Source of the DNA: Capsulimonadaceae bacterium
GTDB taxonomy: Bacteria; Armatimonadota; Armatimonadia; Armatimonadales; Capsulimonadaceae
Direction: 5' to 3'
Assembly (NCBI GenBank): GCA_031292625.1
Contig: JARLGU010000009.1
Coordinates: forward strand, 1-64,000
DNA: 64,000 nt
Below the pieces are notes generated by a model. That model searched no databases. It was not told the DNA's origin and saw nothing but the letters and a program-made list of their open reading frames with translations. This document shows positions 34,063-43,782 of the stretch, piece by piece. Numbering within the stretch: position 1 is the stretch's first letter; each line of letters opens with the position of its first letter. A program made the translations under genes and the position numbers.

Positions 34063-35483
34063 ACCGCAATAGCCCCCTTATGGGCCGGGATCTCGTACGA
34101 GCAACCATGCGACGATGGCAAAACTTTGTCAGGGTTGCAAAGGCCGTTCGGGTTGAATACATTGCGCAGACGGACCATTGCATCCAGAGACTCCTGCGGG
34201 AAAACGAGCGGCATATAATCGCGCTTTTCGACGCCGATTCCGTGCTCGCCGGAGAGGGTGCCTCCGACGCGCAGGCACGTTTCGATGATTTCCCGGTTTG
34301 CGGCAATTACGCGCTGAACCTCTTCGCGGTTTCGGCCATCGAAAAGGACGATAGGATGCAGATTCCCGTCGCCCGCGTGAAAAACATTCGCGATCCGGAT
34401 GCCGTGGCGCGCGCTGATTTCGCCGATTTCACGCAGCACTTCCGGGAGCTTGGAGCGCGGAATGACGCCGTCCTGAATGACGCACGACGGGGCCAGACGG
34501 CCGACGGTGCCGACAGCCTTCTTGCGCGCGGCCCAGAGCTTGGCGCGATCGGCGGCGTCGCGGGCGAGCTTTACTTCGCGCGCTCCCATTTGGGCGCACA
34601 GGTTGCGCACTTGTTGCGCGGAACGGTCCAGACTCGCTTCGTAGCCGTCCAACTCGACGATCAGGACAGCGCCCGCATCGAGTGGAAGTCCGTACTTATA
34701 GGCGGCCTCGACGGATTGGATAATCAAGTTATCCATCATTTCGAGCGCGGCCGGCGTGATTCCCGCGGCGATGATCGCGGAAACGGATTGCGTGGCTTCG
34801 TCCACGGTGTTGAACACGGCTAGCAGCGTGCGGACGCCTTCGGGAACCGGCGTTAAACGAACCGTTGCCTGCGTAATAATGCCCATCGTTCCTTCGGAAC
34901 CGCAGATGACGCCAGTCAGGTCGTAGCCGGGGGCATCCTCTGTCTTGTCGCCTGTGACAACAATTTCGCCAGAGGGAAGCACCAGTTCGACGGCAAGCAG
35001 GTGGTTCGCGGTCACGCCGTATTTCAGCGTGTGCGGTCCGCCTGCGTTGTTGCCGATGTTGCCGCCGAGAGTCGCCGCGCCTTGGGACGACGGATCCGGA
35101 GCGTAATGAAGACCGCGCATCTCGACCGCCCGCGTCAGCATGATGTTAACTGCTCCGGCCTGTGCCGTCAGCCTGCGGTTGCGGATATCGACTTCCAGGA
35201 TGCGGTTCATGCGCGCGAGGCCAATCAATACGCCGCCTGGGACGAGAACGGCGCCCGCCAGGCCTGTTCCAGCGCCGCGCGGGGCATAGGCGATCTGATA
35301 TTCGTTGCACAGCTTGACGATCTGCGCAACCTGCGCGGTTGTTTCGGGAAGCACGGTGCATAGCGGGGCGGCGTGCTCCAGCGGATACGCGTCGTTCTGG
35401 TAAGTGAGCCGCTCGGCAGGCGATGAGAGGACGGCCTCCTTGCCAACAACTGTGTGAAGTTTGCGAATCAGTTCGTCAGACAT
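34059..35483 (-). CDS. glcD: FAD-linked glycolate/D-lactate oxidase subunit GlcD
   Basis: The 474-residue flavoprotein has an N-terminal PCMH-type FAD-binding domain (APRGAGTGLAGAVLVPGG near residue 69 and the GNNAGGPHTLKYG segment near 147) and a C-terminal FAD-oxidase domain with HAGDGNLHPI near 365 and SGEHGIGVEK near 409. It oxidises 2-hydroxy acids such as glycolate or D-lactate. GlcE and GlcF genes are absent from the window, so the substrate is uncertain. A weak CACAAT lies 6 nt before the ATG and no Shine-Dalgarno is seen. Confidence 0.9.
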   Translation of the reverse strand: MSDELIRKLHTVVGKEAVLSSPAERLTYQNDAYPLEHAAPLCTVLPETTAQVAQIVKLCNEYQIAYAPRGAGTGLAGAVLVPGGVLIGLARMNRILEVDIRNRRLTAQAGAVNIMLTRAVEMRGLHYAPDPSSQGAATLGGNIGNNAGGPHTLKYGVTANHLLAVELVLPSGEIVVTGDKTEDAPGYDLTGVICGSEGTMGIITQATVRLTPVPEGVRTLLAVFNTVDEATQSVSAIIAAGITPAALEMMDNLIIQSVEAAYKYGLPLDAGAVLIVELDGYEASLDRSAQQVRNLCAQMGAREVKLARDAADRAKLWAARKKAVGTVGRLAPSCVIQDGVIPRSKLPEVLREIGEISARHGIRIANVFHAGDGNLHPIVLFDGRNREEVQRVIAANREIIETCLRVGGTLSGEHGIGVEKRDYMPLVFPQESLDAMVRLRNVFNPNGLCNPDKVLPSSHGCSYEIPAHKGAIAV

Positions 35484-35578
35484 GCATCTATTGTGACACG
35501 AATTTTGAGGCGCGATGCATGTGATTTGAGGCTGGCGAGGGCAGCAGATTCAAGATGCCCTCCAATGCCGGGCGTCCG

Positions 35579-37249
35579 CTAATTACCGGTTGAGGCGAAT
35601 GCCGGCCAGGTGAAGAGATTGCCTGAGTATTGCGCGTCTACGCGCATCCCCGAAGCTGTTTGATCTTGCTGCGCTGGTATAGCGACCCGCCAGCGTCCGT
35701 CGCGGTCGGTGTTGACTAGAGCTAGCTGCAGGGTGGGGGCGTCGAAAGGGATCGTCGCGCGGCCGAGTTCCTTGGAATCCGCCAGAAAGACGAGCGCAAA
35801 GTAGCCGCTGCCCGCGGCACTCGATGGAACTGCCGCCATCACTTCGAATGTGTAGGGCTGACCGGGATTTATGGAGACCGGTTGAGAATTTAGCAGCAGC
35901 GATTGAGCGGGGCCAGCGGCGATGTGCAGCAAACCGTCTTGCACGCTTGCGTAGTCAACAGCGTGGGGTAAACCGGTCCATAAGGCGAGATTCGCTTGGG
36001 ACGCGAAGCCCCTCTGGACTGCGCTTGCGCCGGCCTGTTGAACCCGCATTGTTGAGACGACCAAGTTGGCCTCGCCCACGCCGCTTTCCGCGTTGACTCG
36101 GATAGCCAGGATCGCGCTCGTGGCCGTCGCTGGAGCAATTCCGTGCATGGTGTAAGTTGAAAGATCCGCCGTGCGCGTGCGATAGCGAATCGTTGCCTGA
36201 ATTGGGGCGGAGGCTATTGGGGAGTTATTCGCAGAGGTTAAACGTCCCGTGACTTCGTGACGGCTTGCAGATACGGCGAGCCGGGTTCGCGTACCGAAAT
36301 AGCGGCCAATAATCGATGTCATGGCGCTCGGGTCGATTTCGGGGAGCAGCTTCTTTGGATTTGAGTTCCACGACTGGAATATGACATCGGCAGGCTGTCC
36401 TAATGCGAACTCGATCGTAGCCATGTGCCGTGCGGTCGCATCGATCCAGGCCAGATCGGTAGTGTCCGCGTTTGAGCCATTGTAAATGATCCCGAATGGA
36501 ATGGTCGCTGCGAGGACCTTCTTACGAATAGTCGTCACGTCTTTTAGATAGTCGTCGCTCCTCCAATCGACGTCCGCATGGAAGAAAGCAAGCGGACGTC
36601 CTAGGCTTGCGCGAAATGCTTTGATCCCATCGATGTAGCGATCTGCAAGCTCGTCGTCCTTCATGCTCTTCACGCCGACAATGGGCTCGATATCGCCGAC
36701 TTGCACATCAGGGAATTCACGCCAAAGCGCCTTGATGTTGCTTGTAGCATTGGCGACTGTCTCAATTACGCTTGCATGGCATGCATTCGGTCCGCTGTAG
36801 ACAGTACTAAAGAAAATTGGCTCGTCCATCGCGATGTAGCGAAGGTGACCGCCATTGGCTTGGATCCGTCTTGCACATGCGAGCAGGACGCCTTTATCCT
36901 TAAAGCCTTCTACGCCTTGTCCGCCCACATCGGATGGGGTAAGCACTCCGGCTTCGACAGCCAGCGACATATTGTGCTGCTTCAGAAAATCGAAGAGCGT
37001 GCGAAGGTCGGAATTCGAAACGTTAAGGGTCCAACCCAGGCCGACCTTAAACACACTGACCTTTGTCGCTGCAGTTTTCCATGGCGCCCCTGGTTGGAAT
37101 AACTCCATGTAATCCGGCGTTTCTATGTATCCCGTGTGTTTTACGATTGTCCCTAGAGGCGGCGCGAACCAGATTGCCGGAGTGCTTGCGCTGGCCGCGA
37201 AGGTCGCGGTCAGTCCAATTATCGATAACAGGATAGTGAGGTGTCGCAT
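35579..37249 (-). CDS. Secreted glycosidase-like protein of unknown family
   Basis: This 556-residue protein has a signal peptide (hydrophobic LTILLSIIGLTATFAASAS) and a large N-terminal domain (about 25-320) whose alternation of strands and helices, with KVGLGWT, YIAMDEPIFF, FFHADVDW and FQSWNS segments, suggests a TIM barrel. Two beta-rich C-terminal parts follow (about 330-550), the last resembling a carbohydrate-binding module. The MDEP Glu and HADVDW acidic residues could be catalytic, but I cannot assign a family. It is the last gene of a regulator-prepilin-secreted protein cluster. Confidence 0.7.
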   Translation of the reverse strand: MRHLTILLSIIGLTATFAASASTPAIWFAPPLGTIVKHTGYIETPDYMELFQPGAPWKTAATKVSVFKVGLGWTLNVSNSDLRTLFDFLKQHNMSLAVEAGVLTPSDVGGQGVEGFKDKGVLLACARRIQANGGHLRYIAMDEPIFFSTVYSGPNACHASVIETVANATSNIKALWREFPDVQVGDIEPIVGVKSMKDDELADRYIDGIKAFRASLGRPLAFFHADVDWRSDDYLKDVTTIRKKVLAATIPFGIIYNGSNADTTDLAWIDATARHMATIEFALGQPADVIFQSWNSNPKKLLPEIDPSAMTSIIGRYFGTRTRLAVSASRHEVTGRLTSANNSPIASAPIQATIRYRTRTADLSTYTMHGIAPATATSAILAIRVNAESGVGEANLVVSTMRVQQAGASAVQRGFASQANLALWTGLPHAVDYASVQDGLLHIAAGPAQSLLLNSQPVSINPGQPYTFEVMAAVPSSAAGSGYFALVFLADSKELGRATIPFDAPTLQLALVNTDRDGRWRVAIPAQQDQTASGMRVDAQYSGNLFTWPAFASTGN

Positions 37250-37281
37250 ATGCTTGTCCTTTGAGATCGGATGGTTGCCGG

Positions 37282-38232
37282 CTAGGTGCCGCTAAACGTC
37301 GCGGCGGGCTTCGCGGTTCCCGCGGCGTTGAAGTTGCCCGCCGTTCCCGCTGCGGAATTACTGTTCGTTTTGCCCTGGTAGTCCGTTGCGAGCAATGCAT
37401 TGCGTCCGGGAGAAACAAGGGTGGGAAGAAGAAATTTCGCGTGGCCGTCCGCCAGAATGTAATTTGCGCCGTTGAGGTGGCGGCCCACTGAGCTTGAGCT
37501 GTTGCTGTTTGGGTACATGGGGACGACCATGCACGCCGTAACGTTCGTGTAAGCGCCGCCAAGATAGCCGGTTGCGTACCACTGGCATGTGTCAGACCCC
37601 GCTCGCGTCGACGTGTTTGGCGTGCAAGGAAGATCCCAGCCATTGTATTGGAAGTCGGGGCAGCCGTCTCCGACGGGCGTTGCATCCGTATTTTGGCTTG
37701 CGGGATCGAAGCCCTCCAGCGGATCCGTCACCGGCGCGCTAAAGCCCATGACCTCGAAGAGCAGGACGGTCACCGAGGGCGCGCTCATTTGCTGAAGGTG
37801 CCCCATGATCGATATTGCGCTGCCCGTGCCGACATAGGTGCCAAGGACATCGTAGTTCGCGGCGTATGAAACGATGCTGTCATGGGGCAGGGCGCCCGAG
37901 TATTGCTGCGTTCCGGTATACAGCTGGGTGGTGTCGCTTGGGCATTGATAGACGCCGGCGCTCTTGACGTAAGGGTAGATCTGCCCTCCCCATCCGACGC
38001 CTCCGGTTCCGTGGACGCCAACCGGAAAGGTCTCGTCGTAGTCCGTCGCGTATTGCACCATGGCAATTCCAAGCTGTTTGCAGTTGCTCAGACATGCCGA
38101 TTCTCGCGCCTTTTCGCGCGCCGTCGCAAATACTGGGAAAAGGATTGCTGCCAGTATGGCAATTATCGCGATCACAATCAGTAACTCAATAAGAGTAAAG
38201 CCGGTGAACGTGCGTTTTGCGAATCGATCCAT
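37282..38232 (-). CDS. DUF1559-type prepilin with H-X9-DG tail
   Basis: The 316-residue protein has the prepilin peptidase site and N-terminal helix [19 protein letters not shown] near residue 11. The body is a pseudopilin-like domain containing [18 protein letters not shown]. The C-terminal part has the H-x9-DG motif (His then nine residues then Asp-Gly in LADGH). These proteins are expanded in Planctomycetota and Armatimonadota and are exported by type II secretion or pilus-like machinery. GGAGG precedes the ATG. The tail is low in complexity, rich in Ala, Gly, Ser and Asn. Confidence 0.9.
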   Translation of the reverse strand: MDRFAKRTFTGFTLIELLIVIAIIAILAAILFPVFATAREKARESACLSNCKQLGIAMVQYATDYDETFPVGVHGTGGVGWGGQIYPYVKSAGVYQCPSDTTQLYTGTQQYSGALPHDSIVSYAANYDVLGTYVGTGSAISIMGHLQQMSAPSVTVLLFEVMGFSAPVTDPLEGFDPASQNTDATPVGDGCPDFQYNGWDLPCTPNTSTRAGSDTCQWYATGYLGGAYTNVTACMVVPMYPNSNSSSSVGRHLNGANYILADGHAKFLLPTLVSPGRNALLATDYQGKTNSNSAAGTAGNFNAAGTAKPAATFSGT

Positions 38233-38248
38233 CGTTTCGGTCTCCTTC

Positions 38249-39367
38249 CTATCGATCTATTACAGGCGCGGGAAGGACGTGAATACGTCCTTCGACCTCG
38301 AAGCCTTCGTACGGCCGTGTGGCGAGGCGAGCCGCAAGGCGGCCCGCGCTGCGGAAATCCGGCCCGGTCGTGGGAAATGCCAGAGCAAACTCGGACGAAG
38401 CTGGGGCGTTGTCGAAGCCCGCAATTGTAAAATCTTCGGGAACGCGCAAGCCCATTCGCCAGGCGAGGCCGATCATTGTCATCGCCCAGGGGTCGTGCAG
38501 CGCAATTGCGGCGGTGGGTCTCGCCGGATCGGACAGCGAGTTGCGCATGAGCGACTCTATATGAGCCCTGCTGACCTCGTCCGTTGCGTTCTTGTCGACG
38601 TTCCAATAGAGCGGCTCCAGCGCTGCTCCAGCTATTGCGTCCCGGTAGCCCCTCGCACGTTCGTCTGTCGAGTAGTATAGGAGCTGATCGTCCTTTGGCG
38701 TCCACCGAACAAATGCGATCCTCTTGTGTCCTCGCTCGATGAGCAGTTGCGTCATATCCACACCGGACTGGTAATTATCGAAGACGACCTGCGTTCGATT
38801 TTGGGTGGGTAGCGCCATATCGACGAGTATTATGGGAAAGTCTAAGTGCTTCCGATTCAAATAGTCGTTTTCGATATCCGATTGCGTCCGCGGACGAGGA
38901 ATTACGATCACGCCTCGGCAGCCTGATGCCACCAAGCGGTCGACTTCGCGCTCTTCCTCAACAATGTTGACGGCTCGCGAAAGCACGACGTGCCAACCGT
39001 TCAGACGAGCGACATCGGCGAGCCCGTTGTAGACTCCGAGCGCGACGTAGTTCCATGTTAACGTATTGTTGGCGATCAGGCCAATGAGGCCCGTCTTGGC
39101 GACGGCGATTGCCTCATTGGGCGACGTCACAAACGTGCCGACTCCCCTGCGCCGCTCGACGCGCCCTTCTTGCTCCAGGAGGCTGAGCGCATGGACGATT
39201 GCGACCCGCGAATAGCCGTAACGGTTCTCGAGTTCGCTGAGGCTAGGGAGACGATCGCCCAAGCTTAAGTCGCCAGTGTCGAGTAGATCGGATCTAAGCC
39301 TCTCGGCGACAACGGATGAGACGGATCGTAGCTTATATCGACTAGTAATACTTGCTGTGGTTGTCAT
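38249..39367 (-). CDS. GntR/LacI chimeric transcriptional regulator
   Basis: The 372-residue repressor-like protein joins an N-terminal GntR winged helix (about residues 12-82, with [19 protein letters not shown] and GVGTFV) to a LacI/periplasmic-binding-protein-like sugar-binding domain (about 90-370, with [13 protein letters not shown] and a late [10 protein letters not shown] motif). The architecture is that of AraR-type regulators. It is 16 bp upstream of the prepilin and probably controls it and the following secreted protein. The promoter and perfect inverted repeats around its start suggest autoregulation. Confidence 0.9.
   Translation of the reverse strand: MTTTASITSRYKLRSVSSVVAERLRSDLLDTGDLSLGDRLPSLSELENRYGYSRVAIVHALSLLEQEGRVERRRGVGTFVTSPNEAIAVAKTGLIGLIANNTLTWNYVALGVYNGLADVARLNGWHVVLSRAVNIVEEEREVDRLVASGCRGVIVIPRPRTQSDIENDYLNRKHLDFPIILVDMALPTQNRTQVVFDNYQSGVDMTQLLIERGHKRIAFVRWTPKDDQLLYYSTDERARGYRDAIAGAALEPLYWNVDKNATDEVSRAHIESLMRNSLSDPARPTAAIALHDPWAMTMIGLAWRMGLRVPEDFTIAGFDNAPASSEFALAFPTTGPDFRSAGRLAARLATRPYEGFEVEGRIHVLPAPVIDR
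39341..39354. promoter_or_regulatory. Operator-like site 1 (ACTAGTAATACTTG)
   Basis: The 14-bp site lies inside the first codons of the chimeric regulator. It is an exact inverted copy of 39416-39429 and contains the local dyad AGTA-A-TACT. Confidence 0.7.
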
Positions 39368-39378
39368 GGCGTTACGCG

Positions 39379-39407
39379 ATTATATCACGGGCGATTATGG
39401 GTGTCAA
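39379..39407 (-). promoter_or_regulatory. Consensus promoter of the chimeric regulator
   Basis: On the minus strand TTGACA (39402-39407) and TATAAT (39379-39384) are separated by exactly 17 bp. The start codon follows 11 nt after the -10 box, giving a leader of only a few nt. Confidence 0.85.
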
Positions 39408-39415
39408 GTGCCCAA

Positions 39416-39429
39416 CAAGTATTACTAGT
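39416..39429. promoter_or_regulatory. Operator-like site 2 (CAAGTATTACTAGT)
   Basis: Exact inverted partner of 39341-39354, located just upstream of the -35 box. The two sites bracket the promoter with 61 bp between them, suitable for cooperative binding or a small DNA loop. Confidence 0.7.
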
Positions 39430-39444
39430 GAAGGGTAAGACGGA

Positions 39445-39473
39445 CGCCAGGTTCCACAATAAGGAACCTGGCG
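39445..39473 (-). terminator. Hairpin terminator after the LCP gene
   Basis: CGCCAGGTTCC (39445-39455) pairs perfectly over 11 bp with 39463-39473 around a 7-nt loop, 9 bp after the LCP stop. There is no strong T-run. Confidence 0.6.
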
Positions 39474-39481
39474 CTTGTGTC

Positions 39482-40867
39482 TTACTGACCGCTGGATGTG
39501 GAGGCTGTTTGCCCGGTCGCCGACGATGAGCTTGTTGCCGGAGGATGCGCCGTGGCGTAATCAGTGCCGAGGACGATGGTGATTGCCGGCGGCGGCGTCC
39601 AGCCGAACTTGTTCGGCTTTGGCTTTTCGGTCAGTATTGCCGCCGGAGAGATGCCGAGGAAGCCGGAAATCTCTCTCGCCGCCACGCGGTTGGAAACGCC
39701 GGAGTCGATCACCGCCGTCGTCGCAACGACGCCTGGCTTCGTGTATTGGCCGACGTGTACATCGGTGTAGCCGCATGCCTTCAGCGTCTCGCCCGCGCTC
39801 ATTGCCAGTCCGGTTACCTTGGTCCCGTTACGCACGACCACGGGCGTAACGGCGCGGCCCGATGTTTCGTTTCCGCGAAGAAGCCAGTCGACGAGCAGGT
39901 TCATTTTATCTTCGTCGAGCTTCATCAGGTACATGCCGCCGGATCCTTTTTCATCGGTTCCCGGGATCTGGGCCGTCTCAATGTCGTCCTGATTGACGCC
40001 GTGGAACAGCGCGCCAAGATCGAAGAGTTGGGTTCGCGTCATGTCCGTTTGGATACAGGACATGGCCGTATCGATGAGCTCGTTAGGCTTGATGACGTTT
40101 GCGATGTTCTTGAAGCGATCGAGCATTGCGCGGACGAGGACATGCTGGCGGTAAATGCGTCGCTCGTCGCCGTCTTCCGGCGTTACGCCGTGATTGCCAT
40201 GACGATAGCGCGCGAAGCCGACAGCCTGGTCGCCCGTAAGGTGCTGATGGCCTGGCAACAGGTGAACATGAAGGTGGCCCCAGCTGTCGTCGTAATCGAG
40301 AGAGTGTTCGACATCGACGTCAACGCCGCCAAGCGCATCCACCATCTTTTTCGTGCCGTCGATCTTGATGACGATGTAATAATCCGGCGTAACGCCAATT
40401 AAGTTAGCGACGGTCGCTTCCGCGCGTCTTGGACCGCCCGTCGCATAGGCGGCGTTAACTTTGTTGTGCCGCTGGATCCCTGTAATTTCGGCATCGGCGT
40501 CGCGCGGGATGGAAAGAATAGACGCCTTCTTATTGTCCATGTCGAGACTGAGCATAAAGAGGGTGTCCGTGCGCGCGCCCTTCGTGTAGACGACATCTGA
40601 GTTCGTCCAGTTGTCGTCAATGCCCATACATAGAATATTAATGCGGCTCTTGCCTTGGAAACCGGAACGCGGGTTAAGGGCTACTTGCCCTAAATCGCTC
40701 ATCGCGGACACCCACGAGTCGGAGCCGTCGCCAGTCTGCTCGCCGTGTTGACGGTGAAAGGCGCGTACGCCAACGACGATCGCGGCGACAAGCGCGACCG
40801 CGGCGACGAAAAGGACGGTCAGGCCGATCGTGCGCCAGACGGAGCGATGGTTGGTTGTAGATTTCAT
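39482..40867 (-). CDS. LytR-CpsA-Psr (LCP) family cell-envelope protein
   Basis: The 461-residue protein has an N-terminal membrane anchor (TIGLTVLFVAAVALVAAIVVG), an extracytoplasmic LCP domain (about 75-310) and a C-terminal LytR_C domain (about 340-430). LCP motifs visible are GARTDTLFMLSLD and SIPRDADAEI, with the conserved Arg and Asp residues that bind the polyprenyl pyrophosphate, and DGDERRIYRQ. LCP enzymes transfer glycopolymers from lipid carriers to peptidoglycan. It is downstream of miaB on the same strand, 20 bp after its stop. Confidence 0.9.
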   Translation of the reverse strand: MKSTTNHRSVWRTIGLTVLFVAAVALVAAIVVGVRAFHRQHGEQTGDGSDSWVSAMSDLGQVALNPRSGFQGKSRINILCMGIDDNWTNSDVVYTKGARTDTLFMLSLDMDNKKASILSIPRDADAEITGIQRHNKVNAAYATGGPRRAEATVANLIGVTPDYYIVIKIDGTKKMVDALGGVDVDVEHSLDYDDSWGHLHVHLLPGHQHLTGDQAVGFARYRHGNHGVTPEDGDERRIYRQHVLVRAMLDRFKNIANVIKPNELIDTAMSCIQTDMTRTQLFDLGALFHGVNQDDIETAQIPGTDEKGSGGMYLMKLDEDKMNLLVDWLLRGNETSGRAVTPVVVRNGTKVTGLAMSAGETLKACGYTDVHVGQYTKPGVVATTAVIDSGVSNRVAAREISGFLGISPAAILTEKPKPNKFGWTPPPAITIVLGTDYATAHPPATSSSSATGQTASTSSGQ

Positions 40868-40887
40868 CTGCTAGTTTGGAGCGGCTC

Positions 40888-42276
40888 TCAGGCTGGCAGT
40901 AGCGTGAGTTTGATGCCGCGTTCTTCCTTGGCGGGTATTTGTTCGCCAGTGTAGCCCCAAAGGTGCGCCGAGGTTGCGCGTACGAGGACCGTCTTTCCTA
41001 TCAAGTCGCCGTCGCCTGGGAAGTTCATTGTCTTGCCCTGTGGCGTCAGGCCCGTCCATTTGCCGGCATCCTTGGGGCTCTGACCTTCGACAAGAACAGG
41101 GTAGACGCGACCAATCTCGGACTCGTTGATTTCCAGGGTGATTTGATTTTGTAAGGCGATCAGTGCTTCAAGACGCCTGATCTTCACGGTATGGGGCACC
41201 TGGTCGCCCATTTCCGTGGCTTTCGTTCCCTCTCGAGGCGAGTAAGCAAACATGAATGCGGAGTCGTAGCGCATCTCGCGCACAAATGCCATCGTATTCT
41301 CAAACTGCTCGTCGGTTTCGCCGGGAAAGCCGAGCATAATGTCGGTCGTAAGCGCCACATCGGGGACGGCGCTGCGCAGATCGGCGACGATCTTCCGGTA
41401 TTGGTCGATCGAGTAGCCTCGGTGCATGCGCTCAAGCAGCGTGTCGTCGCCAACTTGTACGGGCATATGAACTTGCGGCATGACTTTCGGCAGGGTTGCG
41501 ATAGCCGCGATGACGTCGCTATTGAAATCCTTGGGGTAAGGCGACGTGTAGCGGATACGTTCGATCCCCTCGATATCGTTTAAACGCGCCAGCAGGTTAG
41601 CGAAGGAACAGGGCGCGTCCAGAAACTTGCCGTACGAGTTCACCGTTTGTCCGAGCAGGGTAACCTGACGCGTCCCTTGCGAGGCAAGGCGTTCGACTTC
41701 GATGACGATTTCGTCAGCCGGACGGCTCCTTTCTTTGCCGCGCGTGATCGGCACGATGCAGAACGTACAAAACTTGTCACAGCCGTAGGAGATCGATACG
41801 AAGGACTTGAGCTTCGGCGCGGTTCCTTCGACGATGCGGGAGGGCGTGTACTTTTCGGATCGCACTTTGCGGTTCGGGAGGTCGGTCGCGACGATCGGTA
41901 CTCTCTCTCTGCGAATGCGCTCAATCAGCGCGGGCAGCCGGTCAATTTGCCCGGTACCGATCACCATATCCACATGCGGCGCGCGCCTTCGTATTTCGGG
42001 AGCTTCCTTCTGCGCCATGCATCCGCAGACCCCGATGATGGTTCCTGGCCTGGTTAGTTTGAGCTCCCGGAGTTGGCCGAGCTTGGAATAGGCCTTCTGC
42101 TCGGGCTTCGCGCGCACGGAGCAAGTATTGAGCAAGACGACATCGGCTTCGTCGACCGGCGCGAGCTCGTAGCCCTCGCCCTCGAGCATCGCCGCCATTT
42201 GCGCCGAATCATCGTCGTTCATCTGACAACCCCACGTCAGAATGGCGTATCCACCGATGCGATTGGACTGGGACAT
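40888..42276 (-). CDS. miaB: tRNA (N6-isopentenyl adenosine(37)-C2)-methylthiotransferase MiaB
   Basis: The 462-residue radical-SAM enzyme methylthiolates A37 of tRNAs reading UNN codons. The N-terminal MTTase domain has Cys17, Cys52 and Cys86 as likely ligands of the second cluster. The radical-SAM motif CDKFCTFC has Cys166, Cys170 and Cys173. A TRAM domain is at the C-terminus. TATAAT lies 7 nt before the ATG and there is no Shine-Dalgarno, fitting a leaderless transcript. Confidence 0.95.
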   Translation of the reverse strand: MSQSNRIGGYAILTWGCQMNDDDSAQMAAMLEGEGYELAPVDEADVVLLNTCSVRAKPEQKAYSKLGQLRELKLTRPGTIIGVCGCMAQKEAPEIRRRAPHVDMVIGTGQIDRLPALIERIRRERVPIVATDLPNRKVRSEKYTPSRIVEGTAPKLKSFVSISYGCDKFCTFCIVPITRGKERSRPADEIVIEVERLASQGTRQVTLLGQTVNSYGKFLDAPCSFANLLARLNDIEGIERIRYTSPYPKDFNSDVIAAIATLPKVMPQVHMPVQVGDDTLLERMHRGYSIDQYRKIVADLRSAVPDVALTTDIMLGFPGETDEQFENTMAFVREMRYDSAFMFAYSPREGTKATEMGDQVPHTVKIRRLEALIALQNQITLEINESEIGRVYPVLVEGQSPKDAGKWTGLTPQGKTMNFPGDGDLIGKTVLVRATSAHLWGYTGEQIPAKEERGIKLTLLPA

Positions 42277-42283
42277 GTGATCT

Positions 42284-42312
42284 ATTATATTCTAAACGCT
42301 GGGGCAATTCAA
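42284..42312 (-). promoter_or_regulatory. Leaderless-type promoter of miaB
   Basis: TATAAT (42284-42289, minus strand) is 7 nt before the ATG, and TTGAAT (42307-42312) is at a 17-bp spacing as the -35 box. Transcription would start at or next to the A of the start codon. Confidence 0.7.
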
Positions 42313-42425
42313 CAGCCTGGATTGCCGGCCATTTTTAAGCGTGGCGGTAAATGCGTTTTTCGCTCGCCCGGGGGCAAGCCGGCGCTCTGCGCGGCTATAA
42401 CGGACGGCTCATCGGTCACCGCTGG

Positions 42426-42692
42426 TTACTCGTCCTCGGAGTAATGGCAGTTGTCGTTGATGCACACCCAGCTGATCTCGCCGTCGTCGTCTTCGACCGG
42501 CGCCATCGTCGAGCCGCACGAGCAGATCGGCGGCCGCTCGTCATCCTCGCTCAGGCCGGCGTGACCTTCTTCCATGAGTTCCTGGCAATCGTCGCAGACG
42601 TTCTCCATCGGCTCGCCGTCAGCGTCGTAGAGCCTGGGATACCAGGGCTCAAAACAAGCATCGCAAAAATCAGTTTTTTTTCCCCGCGTCAT
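42426..42692 (-). CDS. Small zinc-ribbon protein
   Basis: The 88-residue acidic protein has three Cys pairs: CDAC near residue 10, CDDC near 33 and a C-S-C plus C-x4-C set near 58-80 (ICSCGS, WVCINDNC). The pairs suggest two zinc-ribbon sites. It resembles small zinc-finger proteins of unknown function with a tail rich in Asp and Glu. The ATG at 42692 has GAGG six nt upstream. No partner is implied by the neighbours. Confidence 0.75.
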   Translation of the reverse strand: MTRGKKTDFCDACFEPWYPRLYDADGEPMENVCDDCQELMEEGHAGLSEDDERPPICSCGSTMAPVEDDDGEISWVCINDNCHYSEDE

Positions 42693-42766
42693 CGTCTTCC
42701 TCACCGCAATTTGAGCCTGAAAAGTCAGGCGTCCCTCTTGCTCCTTCTTCTATACCGCCAATGTCC

Positions 42767-43510
42767 CTAATTTCCGCACACATTCCCGATTCCGCCGGTG
42801 GCGGGCTGAAACGCGATAAGTCTCGAGTATGACTGCCACTTCACGTGGCTGTCAACGTACAGAATGTTCGACCCGGCTGTGTGCCGGCCTGAATACGCGG
42901 TGCAATCGTAGCCGTTGACCGTTGTATTGGTTGCTGACCAGTTCGAGTTGTACATATTAAATAGCGCGTCATTGGTCGATTGAGCCGACGATGGGCTGCC
43001 TTCCTCCGCAAGGATCATCGTGCTGGATACGTCGTTGATCGCGGCCGTCGATTTACCCGGCCACAGCGCCTGGCTGCTTGATGGGGTCGTTAAACAGGAA
43101 TTGTAGGCGTAAGACTCGCCGTTCACCTGGCCAATCGAGTCGTCGGGGCAAACAAAGACCTGCGTCGACTGAACGTAAGGATAGATGCAGCTTTTCGTTA
43201 CTTGAAACCGCCCGGGATCGAGAGCCGTTCCGCTATCGTCGTACGAGGCGTAATACATCCACGCGTATTGGTTTTCGCCGGCGGCGCCTCCGGCGGCGGC
43301 GTTGGGAAAGCGCTCGTCGGAGTCCTGGACGTATTCGGTGAACGCGCAGCCGAGTTGGCGCATGTTGGATGCGCACGCGATCTTGCGCGCCTGTTCGCGC
43401 GCGGTCACGAGCGACGGGAGGAGCACCGCGGTCAGTATTGAAATAATCGCGATCACAACGAGAAGCTCGATTAATGTAAAGGCACTTCGTTCAGCGCAAG
43501 GGGGGCTCAT
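42767..43510 (-). CDS. DUF1559-type prepilin with degenerate H-X9-D tail
   Basis: The 247-residue protein has the prepilin cleavage and helix motif [19 protein letters not shown] near residue 10, then the [22 protein letters not shown] block. The C-terminal motif is His, nine residues, then Asp-Ser in place of Asp-Gly (YVDSHVKW). The residue before FTLIEL is Ala, not the usual Gly of the peptidase site, which may weaken processing. GGAG lies 6 nt before the ATG at 43510; an upstream ATG at 43573 has no ribosome-binding site. Confidence 0.85.
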   Translation of the reverse strand: MSPPCAERSAFTLIELLVVIAIISILTAVLLPSLVTAREQARKIACASNMRQLGCAFTEYVQDSDERFPNAAAGGAAGENQYAWMYYASYDDSGTALDPGRFQVTKSCIYPYVQSTQVFVCPDDSIGQVNGESYAYNSCLTTPSSSQALWPGKSTAAINDVSSTMILAEEGSPSSAQSTNDALFNMYNSNWSATNTTVNGYDCTAYSGRHTAGSNILYVDSHVKWQSYSRLIAFQPATGGIGNVCGN

Positions 43511-43782
43511 GTCTATCTCCTCATTCAGCTTCTGGCCTTGGCTCTGCAACCACATTGAGTACGACGCGATCACCGGCGCGATTGGTTCGTCCGGGCGTCA
43601 AAACGTAAATGCAGCGGGTTGCGCGCGCGAGATTCGACAGCTGCCTCAATCGAGTTCGTATTGCATCGATGGCACTCTTTCCGCCGGGATTTGCACGTGC
43701 ATTGACGGCTTGCAGTCGCGTGGCCGGTACAATCCCCCGTCCTGCGGATGTAACAAGAGTGGGCATCGCCTAGACTAATGCC

